Source: Aneurinibacillus sp. REN35 (GTDB lineage: Bacteria > Bacillota > Bacilli > Aneurinibacillales > Aneurinibacillaceae). Taken from it: a stretch of 64,000 nucleotides of DNA. Each line of letters starts with the position of its first letter. Position 1 is the first letter of the stretch. The notes below the pieces were generated by a model. That model had not been told where the DNA came from, made no database searches, and was given only the letters and a program-made list of their open reading frames with translations. The stretch covers positions 186,001 to 250,000 of the forward strand of contig NZ_JBFTXJ020000003.1 in the NCBI RefSeq assembly GCF_041379945.2, in the 5' to 3' direction. Position numbers and translations under genes: made by a program. This document shows positions 25,906-34,866 of this stretch, in pieces.

Positions 25906-27243
25906 ATGGCAACCGAAGTGCTTATGCCCCAATTAGGCGAATCTGTTACGGAAGGCACCATCGCCAAATGGCTGGTGAAACCGGGCGATAAAGTAAAGAA
26001 ATACGAACCATTGTGCGAAGTAACGACAGATAAGGTGAATGCTGAGGTACCGTCTACGATCGAAGGAACTGTAACGGAACTGGTGGCCGAGGAAGGTGAC
26101 ACACTTGCTGTTGGTGGGTTGATTTGTTATATCGCTACAGAAGGTGGAGTAGAGGAGGCAGCTGAGACGGCTCAGCCTGCCAATACACAGGAGACCGCTT
26201 CTGAGATGCCGGCAGCCGAATCGCCGAAGACGCAGCTTTCTTCTGCGGCGAAGCAGGGCGGCACAACAGCGGCGAAAGCAGCCGGGAAGCGCTATTCTCC
26301 CGCTGTGCTGCGATTAGCGCAGGAGAACGACATTGATCTAGCGCATATTGAAGGAACAGGACAGGAAGGGCGCATCACCCGTAAAGATGTGCTTGCCTTT
26401 ATTGAGCAGGGCGGCAAAGCGACTCAGCCTACTACAAGCGCGGCTCAGCCAACCGCTTCTTCAAAAGAGCAGACATCAGCGGCACCAAAAGCCCCCGCTC
26501 CGAGTACGCGTCCTGCAAGCAGCACACCGGAAGTATCCACATACCAGGGTGATACAGAAATCCCTGTTAGCAATATCCGCAAAACAATCGCGAACCGTAT
26601 GGTGCAGAGCAAGCACGAAGCGCCGCATGCTTGGACAATGGTCGAAGTTGATATGACCAATCTAGTAAAGCTGCGCAACAATGTCAAAGCCGAGTTTAAG
26701 ACGAAGGAAGGCTTCAATCTTACTTTCTTGCCGTTCTTTATTAAAGCGGTCGTTGAATCCATTAAGGAGTTCCCGATTATGAACTCCGTGTGGGCTGGCG
26801 ATAAAATCATCATGCGTAAAAACATCAACATTTCAATCGCGGTTGCAACGGATGACGCGTTGTTTGTGCCTGTGATTAAGGATGCCGACCAGAAGAGCAT
26901 TTACGGCATTGCTCGTTCGGTGGATGAGCTGGCGGCAAAGGCGCGCAGCGGCAAGCTTTCCATGGATGATATGTCAGGCGGTACCTTTACTGTCAACAAT
27001 ACGGGTTCATTCGGTTCGGTATTGTCTGCTCCGATCATCAATCAGCCGCAGGCAGCAATCGTCAGCATGGAATCTATTGTGAAGCGTCCGGTTGTAATTG
27101 ATGATATGATCGCGATTCGCGACATGGCGAACCTGTGTCTCTCACTTGATCACCGTGTGCTTGACGGTCTTGTATGCGGCCGTTTCCTGCAAAGTGTTAA
27201 ACAGAAGCTTGAGTCATATAACTCTAAGACGAGTATTTATTAA
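25906..27243 (+). CDS. bkdB: Branched-chain 2-oxo acid dehydrogenase E2 (acyltransferase)
   Basis: 445 residues. One lipoyl domain (1-80) with the lipoylated Lys43 in TTDKVNAEVPS. A long Ala/Pro/Thr-rich linker leads to a peripheral subunit binding domain (about 130-165, YSPAVLRLAQENDIDLAHIE), then a second flexible linker and the catalytic domain (about 215-445) with the active His-Asp in LDHRVLDG. It transfers the acyl group to CoA. It forms the core that binds E1 and E3, encoded just upstream. The operon ends here with a hairpin. Confidence 0.95.
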   Translation: MATEVLMPQLGESVTEGTIAKWLVKPGDKVKKYEPLCEVTTDKVNAEVPSTIEGTVTELVAEEGDTLAVGGLICYIATEGGVEEAAETAQPANTQETASEMPAAESPKTQLSSAAKQGGTTAAKAAGKRYSPAVLRLAQENDIDLAHIEGTGQEGRITRKDVLAFIEQGGKATQPTTSAAQPTASSKEQTSAAPKAPAPSTRPASSTPEVSTYQGDTEIPVSNIRKTIANRMVQSKHEAPHAWTMVEVDMTNLVKLRNNVKAEFKTKEGFNLTFLPFFIKAVVESIKEFPIMNSVWAGDKIIMRKNINISIAVATDDALFVPVIKDADQKSIYGIARSVDELAAKARSGKLSMDDMSGGTFTVNNTGSFGSVLSAPIINQPQAAIVSMESIVKRPVVIDDMIAIRDMANLCLSLDHRVLDGLVCGRFLQSVKQKLESYNSKTSIY

Positions 27244-27279
27244 TTTGTAGGTCAAAATATAGCATAGATACAAAACTGT

Positions 27280-27306
27280 GGAGCGGAGTACCGCTCCTTC
27301 CTTTTA
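27280..27306 (+). terminator. Terminator of the bkd operon
   Basis: GGAGCGG-AGTA-CCGCTCC followed by TTCCTTTTATT, 37 bases after the bkdB stop. Confidence 0.75.
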
Positions 27307-27312
27307 TTCTCA

Positions 27313-27326
27313 GACAAAATTTTGTC
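27313..27326. promoter_or_regulatory. Perfect 14-bp palindrome before the mutase operon
   Basis: GACAAAATTTTGTC is fully self-complementary and lies 126 bases upstream of the methylmalonyl-CoA mutase start. It may be an operator. A second, imperfect inverted repeat, GGAACAA-n4-TTGTTTC, lies near 27374-27391. No clear sigma-A promoter was recognised. Confidence 0.4.
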
Positions 27327-27451
27327 GAAATAAGCAGGAATTCAGCAGAGAAAGCAGAATATGTAGAAAGATTGGAACAATTTCTTGTTTCAAATCAAAC
27401 ACAGACAGAGAGCAAAAAACCATACGGAGTGTTCTGTGAGGAGGGAAAACC

Positions 27452-29104
27452 ATGGGCAAAAACAAAACAAAGAAAGCGCTTCAGGCGTGGGAAGAAAAAG
27501 TAGAAGCACGCCTAGCCAAAGTGCCGGAGCGCAAAGAGAAATTTACAACCTCGTCCGATATTGAAGTTGAGCGTGTATATTTTCCGGAAGAGTTGACGGA
27601 TGAATACATGGAGCAATCCGGTCTGCCGGGTGAGTATCCGTATACGCGCGGCGTACAGCCGACGATGTACCGCGGCCGCTTCTGGACGATGCGCCAGTAT
27701 GCAGGCTTTGGTTCTGCGGAAGAGACGAATAAGCGTTTTAAATACCTGCTTGAGCAGGGACAAACAGGGCTTAGTTGTGCCTTCGATCTACCGACCCAGA
27801 TCGGCTATGATTCTGATGATGAGATGTCTACCGGTGAAGTGGGCAAGGTAGGGGTTGCCATCGATTCGCTTGAAGACATGGAGATTTTACTTGATGGCAT
27901 TCCGCTTGACAAAGTAAGTACATCCATGACGATCAATGCACCGGCGGCCGTACTGCTTGCTATGTATATCGCTGTAGGCGAGAAGCAGGGCGTGTCCTCT
28001 GAGAAGGTATCAGGCACCATTCAGAACGATATTTTGAAAGAATATATTGCGCGTGGAACATATATTTTCCCCCCAAAACCATCCATGCGCTTAATTACGG
28101 ATATTTTCGCATACTGCGCGAAGCATGTTCCAAAATGGAACACAATCAGCATTAGCGGCTACCACATTCGTGAAGCAGGTTCTACAGCGGTACAGGAAGT
28201 GGCGTTCACGCTTGCAGACGCGGTAGCGTATGTAGAAGCTGCGCTTGAAGCAGGCTTAGATGTAGATGATTTTGCACCGCAGCTATCCTTCTTCTTCAAC
28301 GGCCACAACAATTTCTTTGAAGAAATCGCCAAATTCCGTGCGGCGCGCCGTATCTGGTCTCGCTTAATGAAAGAAAAGTACGGAGCAAAAAATCCAAAAT
28401 CCTGGCAGTTCCGCGTACATACACAGACGGGCGGTTCCACTCTTACCGCACAGCAGCCGGATAATAACATTGTCCGTGTAACGGTTCAGGCACTGGCTGC
28501 GGTACTGGGCGGAACGCAGAGCTTGCACACGAACTCCCGTGATGAAGCGTTGGCGCTGCCAACAGAGGAATCCGCTCGCATTGCGCTGCGTACCCAGCAG
28601 ATTATTGCCTATGAAACAGGCGTTACCGATACGGTTGATCCGCTTGCAGGATCATACTATGTAGAAAGCCTGACCGACCAGATCGAGGAGCAGGTGCTTG
28701 AGTATCTGAAGAAGATTGAAGACATGGGCGGTGCTGTGTCAGCGGTAGAGCAAGGATATATGCAGCGCGAAATTCACGAGAAAGCATACGAGTTCCAGAA
28801 GAAAGTGGAATCCGGTGAGGAAGTAGTGGTAGGTGTAAACCGTTTCCGTGTCGAAGGAGAGAAGCAGCCGGAACTGCTCCGTGTTGATCCGAGTCTAGGC
28901 AAAGTACAGCGTGCCAAGCTGGAGCAGCTTCGCGAACGCCGCGACAACAAGCAAGTGCAAGAGAAGCTCGAAGCGTTACGTGAAGGCGCTAAAGGAAACG
29001 ATAATTTAATGCCGCTTATTTTGGACGCGGTCCGCGTGTACGCTACCATCGGAGAGATCTGTGGCGTATTGCGCGAAGAATTCGGCGAATACCGTCCGGT
29101 GTAA
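27452..29104 (+). CDS. Methylmalonyl-CoA mutase, catalytic (large) subunit
   Basis: 550 residues. The substrate-binding TIM barrel is complete: [46 protein letters not shown] and [20 protein letters not shown]. The cobalamin-binding domain found at the C-terminus of larger mutases is absent and is supplied by the next gene. The enzyme interconverts (R)-methylmalonyl-CoA and succinyl-CoA. It is the route for propionyl-CoA from Ile and Val, which fits the bkd operon just upstream. GAGGAGGG precedes ATG 27452. Confidence 0.95.
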   Translation: MGKNKTKKALQAWEEKVEARLAKVPERKEKFTTSSDIEVERVYFPEELTDEYMEQSGLPGEYPYTRGVQPTMYRGRFWTMRQYAGFGSAEETNKRFKYLLEQGQTGLSCAFDLPTQIGYDSDDEMSTGEVGKVGVAIDSLEDMEILLDGIPLDKVSTSMTINAPAAVLLAMYIAVGEKQGVSSEKVSGTIQNDILKEYIARGTYIFPPKPSMRLITDIFAYCAKHVPKWNTISISGYHIREAGSTAVQEVAFTLADAVAYVEAALEAGLDVDDFAPQLSFFFNGHNNFFEEIAKFRAARRIWSRLMKEKYGAKNPKSWQFRVHTQTGGSTLTAQQPDNNIVRVTVQALAAVLGGTQSLHTNSRDEALALPTEESARIALRTQQIIAYETGVTDTVDPLAGSYYVESLTDQIEEQVLEYLKKIEDMGGAVSAVEQGYMQREIHEKAYEFQKKVESGEEVVVGVNRFRVEGEKQPELLRVDPSLGKVQRAKLEQLRERRDNKQVQEKLEALREGAKGNDNLMPLILDAVRVYATIGEICGVLREEFGEYRPV

Positions 29105-29120
29105 GGAGAGGATGAGAGAG

Positions 29121-29981
29121 ATGGAGAGAACAATACGCGTACTTGTAGCAAAACCAGGACTTGACGGACATGATCGCGGCGCGCTTGTCATTGCGCAGGC
29201 GCTGCGTGACGAAGGGATGGAAGTCGTATATACAGGTCTTCGCCAGACACCGGCCCAGATCGTCGCAAGTGCGATTCAGGAAGATGTAGATGTGATCGGA
29301 CTTTCCTGCCTGTCTGGTGCACACAATGAATTATTTCCTGAAGTCATTCGTCTACTAAAAGAACACGGAGCAGAGGATATCGTTGTGATTGGCGGCGGCG
29401 TTATTCCGGATGAGGATATTCCATATCTTGAAGAGCAAGGGGTGGCAAAAGTATTCACCCCAGGAACAAAGACAAAAGACACGGCTGACTTTATCCGTCA
29501 CAAAGTGCAGGAGAACAAGGGTACAGCAGAGCCCATCATGAGTTCGCCTGAAAAAATTGAACATATCGGCATTGCCGTTAAGAATATGGATGAAGCGGTA
29601 GCGTTTTATACGCAGATGCTTGGTCTAAAGCTCGTCGGTTTTGAAACAGTAGAAAGCGAACATGTACGTGTTGCATTTCTAGAGATTGGCGAGACGCATA
29701 TTGAACTTTTAGAGCCGACAAGTGATGAGAGTGCCATTGCCAAGTTTATTGAGAAGAAGGGTGAAGGTATTCATCATATTGCGCTAAAAGTCGATCAGCA
29801 AACAGAGCGTCTGGCAAAGCTTAAAGAAGCCGGCGTAAAGGTGATTACGGACACGCCGAAGCTTGGCGCACATAATAATATGGTTGCCTTCCTGCATCCA
29901 AAGGCAACGCAAGGCGTGCTGCTCGAACTTTGCCAGAAAGCGGAGACACCAGAATTATCAGGCCATGCTGACAAACACTAA
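29121..29981 (+). CDS. Fused mutase B12-binding subunit and methylmalonyl-CoA epimerase
   Basis: 286 residues in a single open frame. Residues about 1-130 are the cobalamin-binding domain: VAKPGLDGHDRGA holds the His that ligates cobalt, and IGLSCLSGAHNELF and VIGGGVIPDEDI follow. After a short linker, residues about 148-275 are a glyoxalase-fold epimerase: IEHIGIAVKNMDEAVAFYTQ, GETHIELLEP and GIHHIALKVD supply the metal His/Glu ligands. No ribosome site precedes the internal ATG in the linker (29539), so the fusion seems real. ATG 29121 is preferred; ATG 29112 is close to AAGGAG. The usual GTPase gene meaB is missing between the two functions. Confidence 0.9.
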   Translation: MERTIRVLVAKPGLDGHDRGALVIAQALRDEGMEVVYTGLRQTPAQIVASAIQEDVDVIGLSCLSGAHNELFPEVIRLLKEHGAEDIVVIGGGVIPDEDIPYLEEQGVAKVFTPGTKTKDTADFIRHKVQENKGTAEPIMSSPEKIEHIGIAVKNMDEAVAFYTQMLGLKLVGFETVESEHVRVAFLEIGETHIELLEPTSDESAIAKFIEKKGEGIHHIALKVDQQTERLAKLKEAGVKVITDTPKLGAHNNMVAFLHPKATQGVLLELCQKAETPELSGHADKH

Positions 29982-30061
29982 AAATAAAAACGGAGAGACG
30001 ACAAGGTGAGAGATTCTTGCCTTGTTTTCCATGTCAATGGATAGGAGGACTATACACAGAT

Positions 30062-31615
30062 ATGAGCACCATGTATGAGAAAATTGATGAAATGTATGAA
30101 CGTCGCCGCAAAGTGGAGCTTGGCGGTGGAGATAAGCGTATTGATGCACAGCATAACCGCGGTAAATTGACAGCACGCGAGAGAATCGATTTGTTTTTGG
30201 ATGAGGGTACTTTCGTAGAATTGAATCCGTTCATTGAACATCGGGCGACAAGCTTTGGTATGGATAAGCTAGAAGGTCCAGGTGAGGGTGTAGTTACCGG
30301 CTACGGTAAAGTACACGGCCGCCTTGTATTTATTTTCTCTCAGGATTTCACCGTGTTCGGTGGTGCGTTAGGTGAGATGCATGCGATGAAAATTGCACGC
30401 ATTATGGACTTGGCAGCCAAAAACGGTGCGCCGATTATCGGCCTCAATGATTCTGGCGGTGCGCGCATCCAAGAAGGGGTCGAATCGCTAGACGGCTATG
30501 GTCATGTATTCTACCGCAACTCCATTTATTCCGGCGTCATTCCTCAAATCTCTGTCATCATGGGACCATGCGCAGGCGGCGCTGTATATTCACCAGCCAT
30601 TACAGACTTTGTCTGCATGGTGGAGAAGACAAGCCAGATGTTTATCACGGGTCCGAAGGTAATTGAGGCTGTTACCGGAGAGAAAATCACGTCTGAGAAC
30701 TTAGGTGGCGCGAAGGTGCATGCGTCCATTAGCGGGAATGCACATTTTATCGCCCCTTCCGAGCCGGAGATGCTAGATCAGGTACGCCGCTTGTTGAGCT
30801 TCCTGCCGCAGAACAATATGGAAGATCCGCCGGTCGTTCCGCCTGCAGAAGCAGACGAGGGTTGGGATGATGAGCTGGCAGAGATTGTACCGATTGCTGC
30901 GACGAAGGTGTATGATGTGCGTAAAGTCATCCACAAAATCGTAGACGGCGGCGATTTCTTAGAAGTGCAGCCTGATTTTGCGAAGAATGTTGTTATCGGT
31001 TTGGGGCGAATTGACGGCCATTCCGTAGGGATCATTGCCAACCAGCCGAAATTCATGGCCGGAGGGCTTGATATTAACTCCTCGGATAAACTCTCACGCT
31101 TTGTCCGCTTCTGTGACGCGTTTAATATTCCGCTGATTACATTTGAAGATGTATCAGGCTTCTTCCCTGGTATCAACCAGGAGCATGGTGGCATTATTCG
31201 TCACGGTGCGAAGATTTTGTACGCGTACTCTGAAGCGACGGTGCCGAAGATTACGGTCATTCTGCGTAAAGCGTTCGGCGGCGCTTATGTGGCTCTGAAT
31301 TCAAAAGCAATCGGTGCAGACGTCGTCTATGCATGGCCAAATGCCGAAATTGCGGTAATGGGTGCAGAGGGCGCAGCTAATATTATTTTTGCACGTGAAA
31401 TTGAAAACAGCGAAAATCCTGCGGAAACACGCCAGGCCAAAATTCAAGAGTATCGTGAGCGTTTTGCCAATCCATATGTTGCGGCAAGCCGCGGCATGGT
31501 AGACGATGTTATTGATCCGCGTGAGACGCGGAAAAAATTGCGTGAAGCGTTAGATATGCTGCGCACCAAGCGGGATACGCGTCCGGCGAAAAAGCACGGC
31601 AATATCCCGTTGTAA
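30062..31615 (+). CDS. pccB: Acyl-CoA carboxylase beta subunit (propionyl-CoA carboxylase type)
   Basis: 517 residues. The two carboxyltransferase halves have GLNDSGGARIQEGVESLDGY, ISVIMGPCAGGAVYSPAITD and FEDVSGFFPGINQEHGGIIR, with the paired oxyanion Gly-Ala segments (CAGGA, FGGAY). It moves carboxyl from biotin to propionyl-CoA, or runs as a transcarboxylase/decarboxylase component. No biotin carboxylase or biotin carrier gene is nearby, so the partner is encoded elsewhere. ATG 30062 follows TAGGAGG; ATG 30071 is also possible. The order epimerase, pccB, peptidase matches the yqjC-D-E order of Bacillus. Confidence 0.9.
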   Translation: MSTMYEKIDEMYERRRKVELGGGDKRIDAQHNRGKLTARERIDLFLDEGTFVELNPFIEHRATSFGMDKLEGPGEGVVTGYGKVHGRLVFIFSQDFTVFGGALGEMHAMKIARIMDLAAKNGAPIIGLNDSGGARIQEGVESLDGYGHVFYRNSIYSGVIPQISVIMGPCAGGAVYSPAITDFVCMVEKTSQMFITGPKVIEAVTGEKITSENLGGAKVHASISGNAHFIAPSEPEMLDQVRRLLSFLPQNNMEDPPVVPPAEADEGWDDELAEIVPIAATKVYDVRKVIHKIVDGGDFLEVQPDFAKNVVIGLGRIDGHSVGIIANQPKFMAGGLDINSSDKLSRFVRFCDAFNIPLITFEDVSGFFPGINQEHGGIIRHGAKILYAYSEATVPKITVILRKAFGGAYVALNSKAIGADVVYAWPNAEIAVMGAEGAANIIFAREIENSENPAETRQAKIQEYRERFANPYVAASRGMVDDVIDPRETRKKLREALDMLRTKRDTRPAKKHGNIPL

Positions 31616-31627
31616 GAGGTGATTGGG

Positions 31628-31819
31628 ATGAATCGACAAGCAATCACATCAACTCTTACACAGGAAACAGAAACAGCGGTGTGGCAGGAGAGCGGTCGAA
31701 TCGCTCTGATGGCTGCACGGCGGACAGAGTATAATGTCAAAGGTCAATGGATGCGTCAGCCGGTTATGCGCAGCGCAGGTGGTGAGCGTCTGCTCTTGAT
31801 GCGCTCAAGCATACGATAG
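31628..31819 (+). CDS. Small basic protein in the carboxylase operon
   Basis: 63 residues from ATG 31628, with AGAGGTG upstream, 12 bases after pccB. I do not recognise a family. It is Arg- and Gln-rich, with VWQESGRIALMAARRTEYNV and WMRQPVMRS and no membrane segment. Its place right after the carboxyltransferase gene is where some carboxylases have a small accessory subunit, but the similarity is too weak to claim that. It could also be a minor spurious frame; the good ribosome site argues against it. Confidence 0.5.
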   Translation: MNRQAITSTLTQETETAVWQESGRIALMAARRTEYNVKGQWMRQPVMRSAGGERLLLMRSSIR

Positions 31820-31913
31820 ATACTTCGGAATAGTAGCAGCACCCCCATTTCTTTGTGTATAATGAAACACGTAGTTCGTACGTGTGATACATAAAGCGGG
31901 GGTGTTTTTTTAT

Positions 31914-33035
31914 ATGGTACAGGAAGAACGAATTGTCCGTGAGTTTATGGAACTTGTGCAGGTCGATAGCGAGACAAAGCATGAGCGCATGATGTGTGAT
32001 GTATTGAAAGAAAAATTTTCCGCGCTAGGCCTAACCGTAATAGAAGACGACGCAGCCCAGAAAACGGAGCATGAAGCAGGCAATCTGGTGGCAACGCTTC
32101 CAGGAACGGAGAGCGATTGGCCGACAATTTATTTCACATGCCATATGGATACGGTTGTACCTGGCAAGGGCATTAAGCCAAGCATTAAAGACGGCTATAT
32201 CGTCTCTGATGGTACGACGATTCTAGGCAGTGATGATAAAGCCGGCATTGCTGCGATGTTTGAAGCGATCCACGTGCTGAAGGAGCAGAAGAAGCCGCAT
32301 GGTACGATCCAATTCCTTATTACGGTTGGTGAAGAATCCGGTCTGCAGGGAGCGAAAGTCTTCGATCCATCGCTCTTACATGCACAATATGGATTTGCAC
32401 TCGATAGCAATGGCAAAGTAGGAGATATTATTGTTGCTGCGCCCTATCAAGCAAAAGTAACAGCTATAATCTACGGAAGATCCGCTCATGCCGGCGTGAA
32501 TCCAGAAGCTGGCATTAGCGCAATCCAAGTTGCAAGCAAAGCGATTGCCCGCATGCCGCTAGGCCGTATTGATGAAGAGACGACAGCGAATATCGGTAGT
32601 TTTCAAGGAGCGGGACCTACGAATATCGTCTGTGATCAAGTACAGATTAATGCGGAAGCGCGCAGCTTGGTTGAAGAGAAGCTCAACGAACAGACGGGGA
32701 AGATGAAGCGAGCCTTTGAATCAGCAGCCGAAGAGTTTGGAGCAAAAGCAGAAGTAGATGTCCTGCTTGCGTATCCAGGTTTTAAATTCTCAGAAGAGGA
32801 TCTGGTCGTCCGCAAAGCGATTGCAGGAGTAGAAGCGGTTGGCAGGAAGCCTCGTCTGCTTGCAAGCGGTGGTGGAAGTGATGCCAATATTCTTTCTGGA
32901 CATGGTATTCCGACAGCCAATCTTGCAATTGGATATGAAGACATTCATACGACCAGTGAAAGAATTCCGGTTGAAGAATTGGTGAAGGCTGCAGAGCTTG
33001 TTGTCGCATTGTGTGAAAAGGCTAAAAGTATATAA
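31914..33035 (+). CDS. yqjE: M20-family metallopeptidase, PepT-like (YqjE)
   Basis: 373 residues from ATG 31914 (GGGGGTG upstream). Metal-binding motifs of the M20 family: TCHMDTVVPG (His-x-Asp), GSDDKAGIAAM (bridging Asp), TVGEESGLQGA (catalytic Glu pair) and a late His in IGYEDIHTTSERIP. The lid domain starts at about 180 (YGRSAHAGVNPEAG). It is a cytoplasmic aminotripeptidase-like enzyme. A TATAAT at 31858-31863 could give it a separate promoter. The exact substrate is not known. Confidence 0.9.
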   Translation: MVQEERIVREFMELVQVDSETKHERMMCDVLKEKFSALGLTVIEDDAAQKTEHEAGNLVATLPGTESDWPTIYFTCHMDTVVPGKGIKPSIKDGYIVSDGTTILGSDDKAGIAAMFEAIHVLKEQKKPHGTIQFLITVGEESGLQGAKVFDPSLLHAQYGFALDSNGKVGDIIVAAPYQAKVTAIIYGRSAHAGVNPEAGISAIQVASKAIARMPLGRIDEETTANIGSFQGAGPTNIVCDQVQINAEARSLVEEKLNEQTGKMKRAFESAAEEFGAKAEVDVLLAYPGFKFSEEDLVVRKAIAGVEAVGRKPRLLASGGGSDANILSGHGIPTANLAIGYEDIHTTSERIPVEELVKAAELVVALCEKAKSI

Positions 33036-33044
33036 GAATAAAAC

Positions 33045-33086
33045 AAAAAAAGATGAGGCCTAATTCATATGGCTTCATCTTTTTTG
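33045..33086 (+). terminator. Terminator after yqjE
   Basis: AAAAAAAGATGA-GGCC pairs with GGC-TTCATCTTTTTT across a 10-base loop. Confidence 0.8.
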
Positions 33087-33144
33087 TCGTGTCACTCCTG
33101 TATGCTGCATATGTTTGCTGTAAAAGGAAAGAGGGGGTACTTGC

Positions 33145-34287
33145 ATGATTGCATGGTCATACGGAACGGTGACACACATTGTATATGATGAGGAGTTGAT
33201 TCAGGAGCTTACGATACACATGGAAGGGGAAGAGCCTGTTTCTGCTTTGAATTATCCAGCACTCACGGGTCGTGTTCAGGTAGGCGAGAGGGTAATCGTA
33301 AATACGACAGCGGTAGCATTAGAGCTTGGTAGCGGAGGCAAACACGTTGTTGCCGTTCGAGTTGATGCAGATGGCAAGCCGCTTATCGAACGAAGCGTAG
33401 GCGGGCCGTATGGGCATATCATGAGGCTGCGCTATACTCCTTTTCAGCATGCGGTACAGGCTGTGGAGGAAGAGACGAGTACGTATCATGAGATCTTTCG
33501 TCATGCTGCTACCAAGACGCTTGGACAAATTCCGGTCGTAATCGGTGAGACGCACAGCATGTTGCCAGGATTTGTTCTTTCCATTCGTCATATGCTGAAG
33601 CGATCAAAAGAAAAAAGAATGCCGCGCATTTGCTACATTATGAGTGAAGGCGGAGCATTGCCACTTGCGCTGAGTGATCATGTGCGAAAGCTGCAGTCCA
33701 TGGGGGTGCTGGCAGGCACGATCACATATGGACACGCGTTTGGTGGGCAAACGGAGTGTGTAAATCTGTATACAGCGCTGCTCGCAGCTCGTTATGTATG
33801 GAAAGCGGATATGATCGTTATTATGCCGGGACCTGGTGTAGTCGGAACGGGAACGGATCTTGGTTTTAGCGGCATGGAGCAGATAGCGATTGCTGATGCT
33901 GTATATAAGCTGGCTGGACGGGCGATTCTTATTCCGCGAGTGAGCACGGCAGATCCACGGGAACGACATGCCGGGGTAAGCCATCATACGCTGACGGTTT
34001 TACGATTTGCCGCAACGATACCATTAACAATCAATCTAGAAGATTGTCCACACCTGCTTGCCCAGTTGGGGGAGCAATCCTCCCGGCACACGCTCGTGCT
34101 GCATGATTCGCTCGCTGAGGAGGAGTGGGCGGAGATCGAATCCCCATACTCCTCAAAGCTAACTGCAATGGGGCGAGACAGTGAAAAGGAACACGTGTTT
34201 TTTGCGCACACGTATTATGCCGCCCGCCTCACCTGGATAGAATATGAAAAGCAAAGAGCGATGCAAAAAATGGATTTGTTTGCCTAA
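33145..34287 (+). CDS. DUF3866 family protein
   Basis: 380 residues, cytoplasmic by composition. The segment IVIMPGPGVVGTGTDLGFSG (about residues 225-245) and GTITYGHAFGGQTECVNLYT are hallmarks of DUF3866, shared by Bacillota and Actinobacteria. The N-terminal 60 residues form a small beta-rich part (GRVQVGERVIVNTTAVALEL). No catalytic role is known to me. It precedes nudF and the endonuclease Q gene by very short gaps (36 and 0 bases), so it may work with nucleotide or DNA repair; this is inference. Ribosome site AGAGGGGG. Confidence 0.8.
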   Translation: MIAWSYGTVTHIVYDEELIQELTIHMEGEEPVSALNYPALTGRVQVGERVIVNTTAVALELGSGGKHVVAVRVDADGKPLIERSVGGPYGHIMRLRYTPFQHAVQAVEEETSTYHEIFRHAATKTLGQIPVVIGETHSMLPGFVLSIRHMLKRSKEKRMPRICYIMSEGGALPLALSDHVRKLQSMGVLAGTITYGHAFGGQTECVNLYTALLAARYVWKADMIVIMPGPGVVGTGTDLGFSGMEQIAIADAVYKLAGRAILIPRVSTADPRERHAGVSHHTLTVLRFAATIPLTINLEDCPHLLAQLGEQSSRHTLVLHDSLAEEEWAEIESPYSSKLTAMGRDSEKEHVFFAHTYYAARLTWIEYEKQRAMQKMDLFA

Positions 34288-34323
34288 GTATGTTTGAATA
34301 GAAGAGAAGATTATGCCGAAAGG

Positions 34324-34866
34324 ATGAGTTCAACCTCTATGATCGAAAAAACACTCACAAGTACTCCGATTTATGACGGAAAAATAATTCAAGTAAAAGT
34401 AGATGATGTAGAACTGCCAAACGGCAAGACCGCCAAGCGTGAAATTGTTCATCATCCCGGCGCAGTTGCGGTCATGGCGATTACAGAAGATAACCGAATG
34501 ATAATGGTGCGGCAATTCCGCAAGCCCCTTGAGAGGATGCTTGTAGAGATTCCAGCCGGGAAGCTTGAGCCAGGTGAAGAGCCTGAGGTGTGTGCCGGAC
34601 GTGAGTTGCAGGAAGAGACGGGATATACGTATGTGTCGCTAAGCCATCAGGCTTCCTTTTACACATCGCCCGGCTTTGCGGATGAAATTGTCCACCTGTA
34701 CCGTGCAGAAGGGGTCATGCCTGGAGAAGCGCAGCCTGATGAGGATGAATTCGTAGAGCTTATGCATGTAACGATAGAGGAAGCGCAGCAGATGATTGCG
34801 CAGGGAGATATTCGTGACGCGAAGACGATCCTTGCCGTCTACGCCTGGCAGTTGGATCGAAAATAA
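34324..34866 (+). CDS. nudF: ADP-ribose pyrophosphatase, Nudix family
   Basis: 180 residues from ATG 34324. This choice aligns MSSTSMIEKTL with the start of Bacillus NudF, but the ribosome site is poor for all candidates (TTG 34294, ATG 34324, ATG 34339). The Nudix box GKLEPGEEPEVCAGRELQEE-TGY fits GX5EX7REUXEEXGU. The flanking HHPGAVAVMAI and FYTSPGFADEIVHLY are specific for ADP-ribose hydrolases. It hydrolyses ADP-ribose to AMP and ribose 5-phosphate. The next gene starts within its stop codon (TAATG). Confidence 0.9.
   Translation: MSSTSMIEKTLTSTPIYDGKIIQVKVDDVELPNGKTAKREIVHHPGAVAVMAITEDNRMIMVRQFRKPLERMLVEIPAGKLEPGEEPEVCAGRELQEETGYTYVSLSHQASFYTSPGFADEIVHLYRAEGVMPGEAQPDEDEFVELMHVTIEEAQQMIAQGDIRDAKTILAVYAWQLDRK

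Noticed and set aside
27370-27395. TTGGAACAATTTCTTGTT tested as a sigma-54 promoter for the mutase operon.
   Set aside because: The essential GC of the -12 box is missing at the right spacing.
29539-29981. Separate epimerase gene starting at the internal ATG.
   Set aside because: No ribosome site precedes 29539, and the frame continues without a stop from the B12-binding domain.
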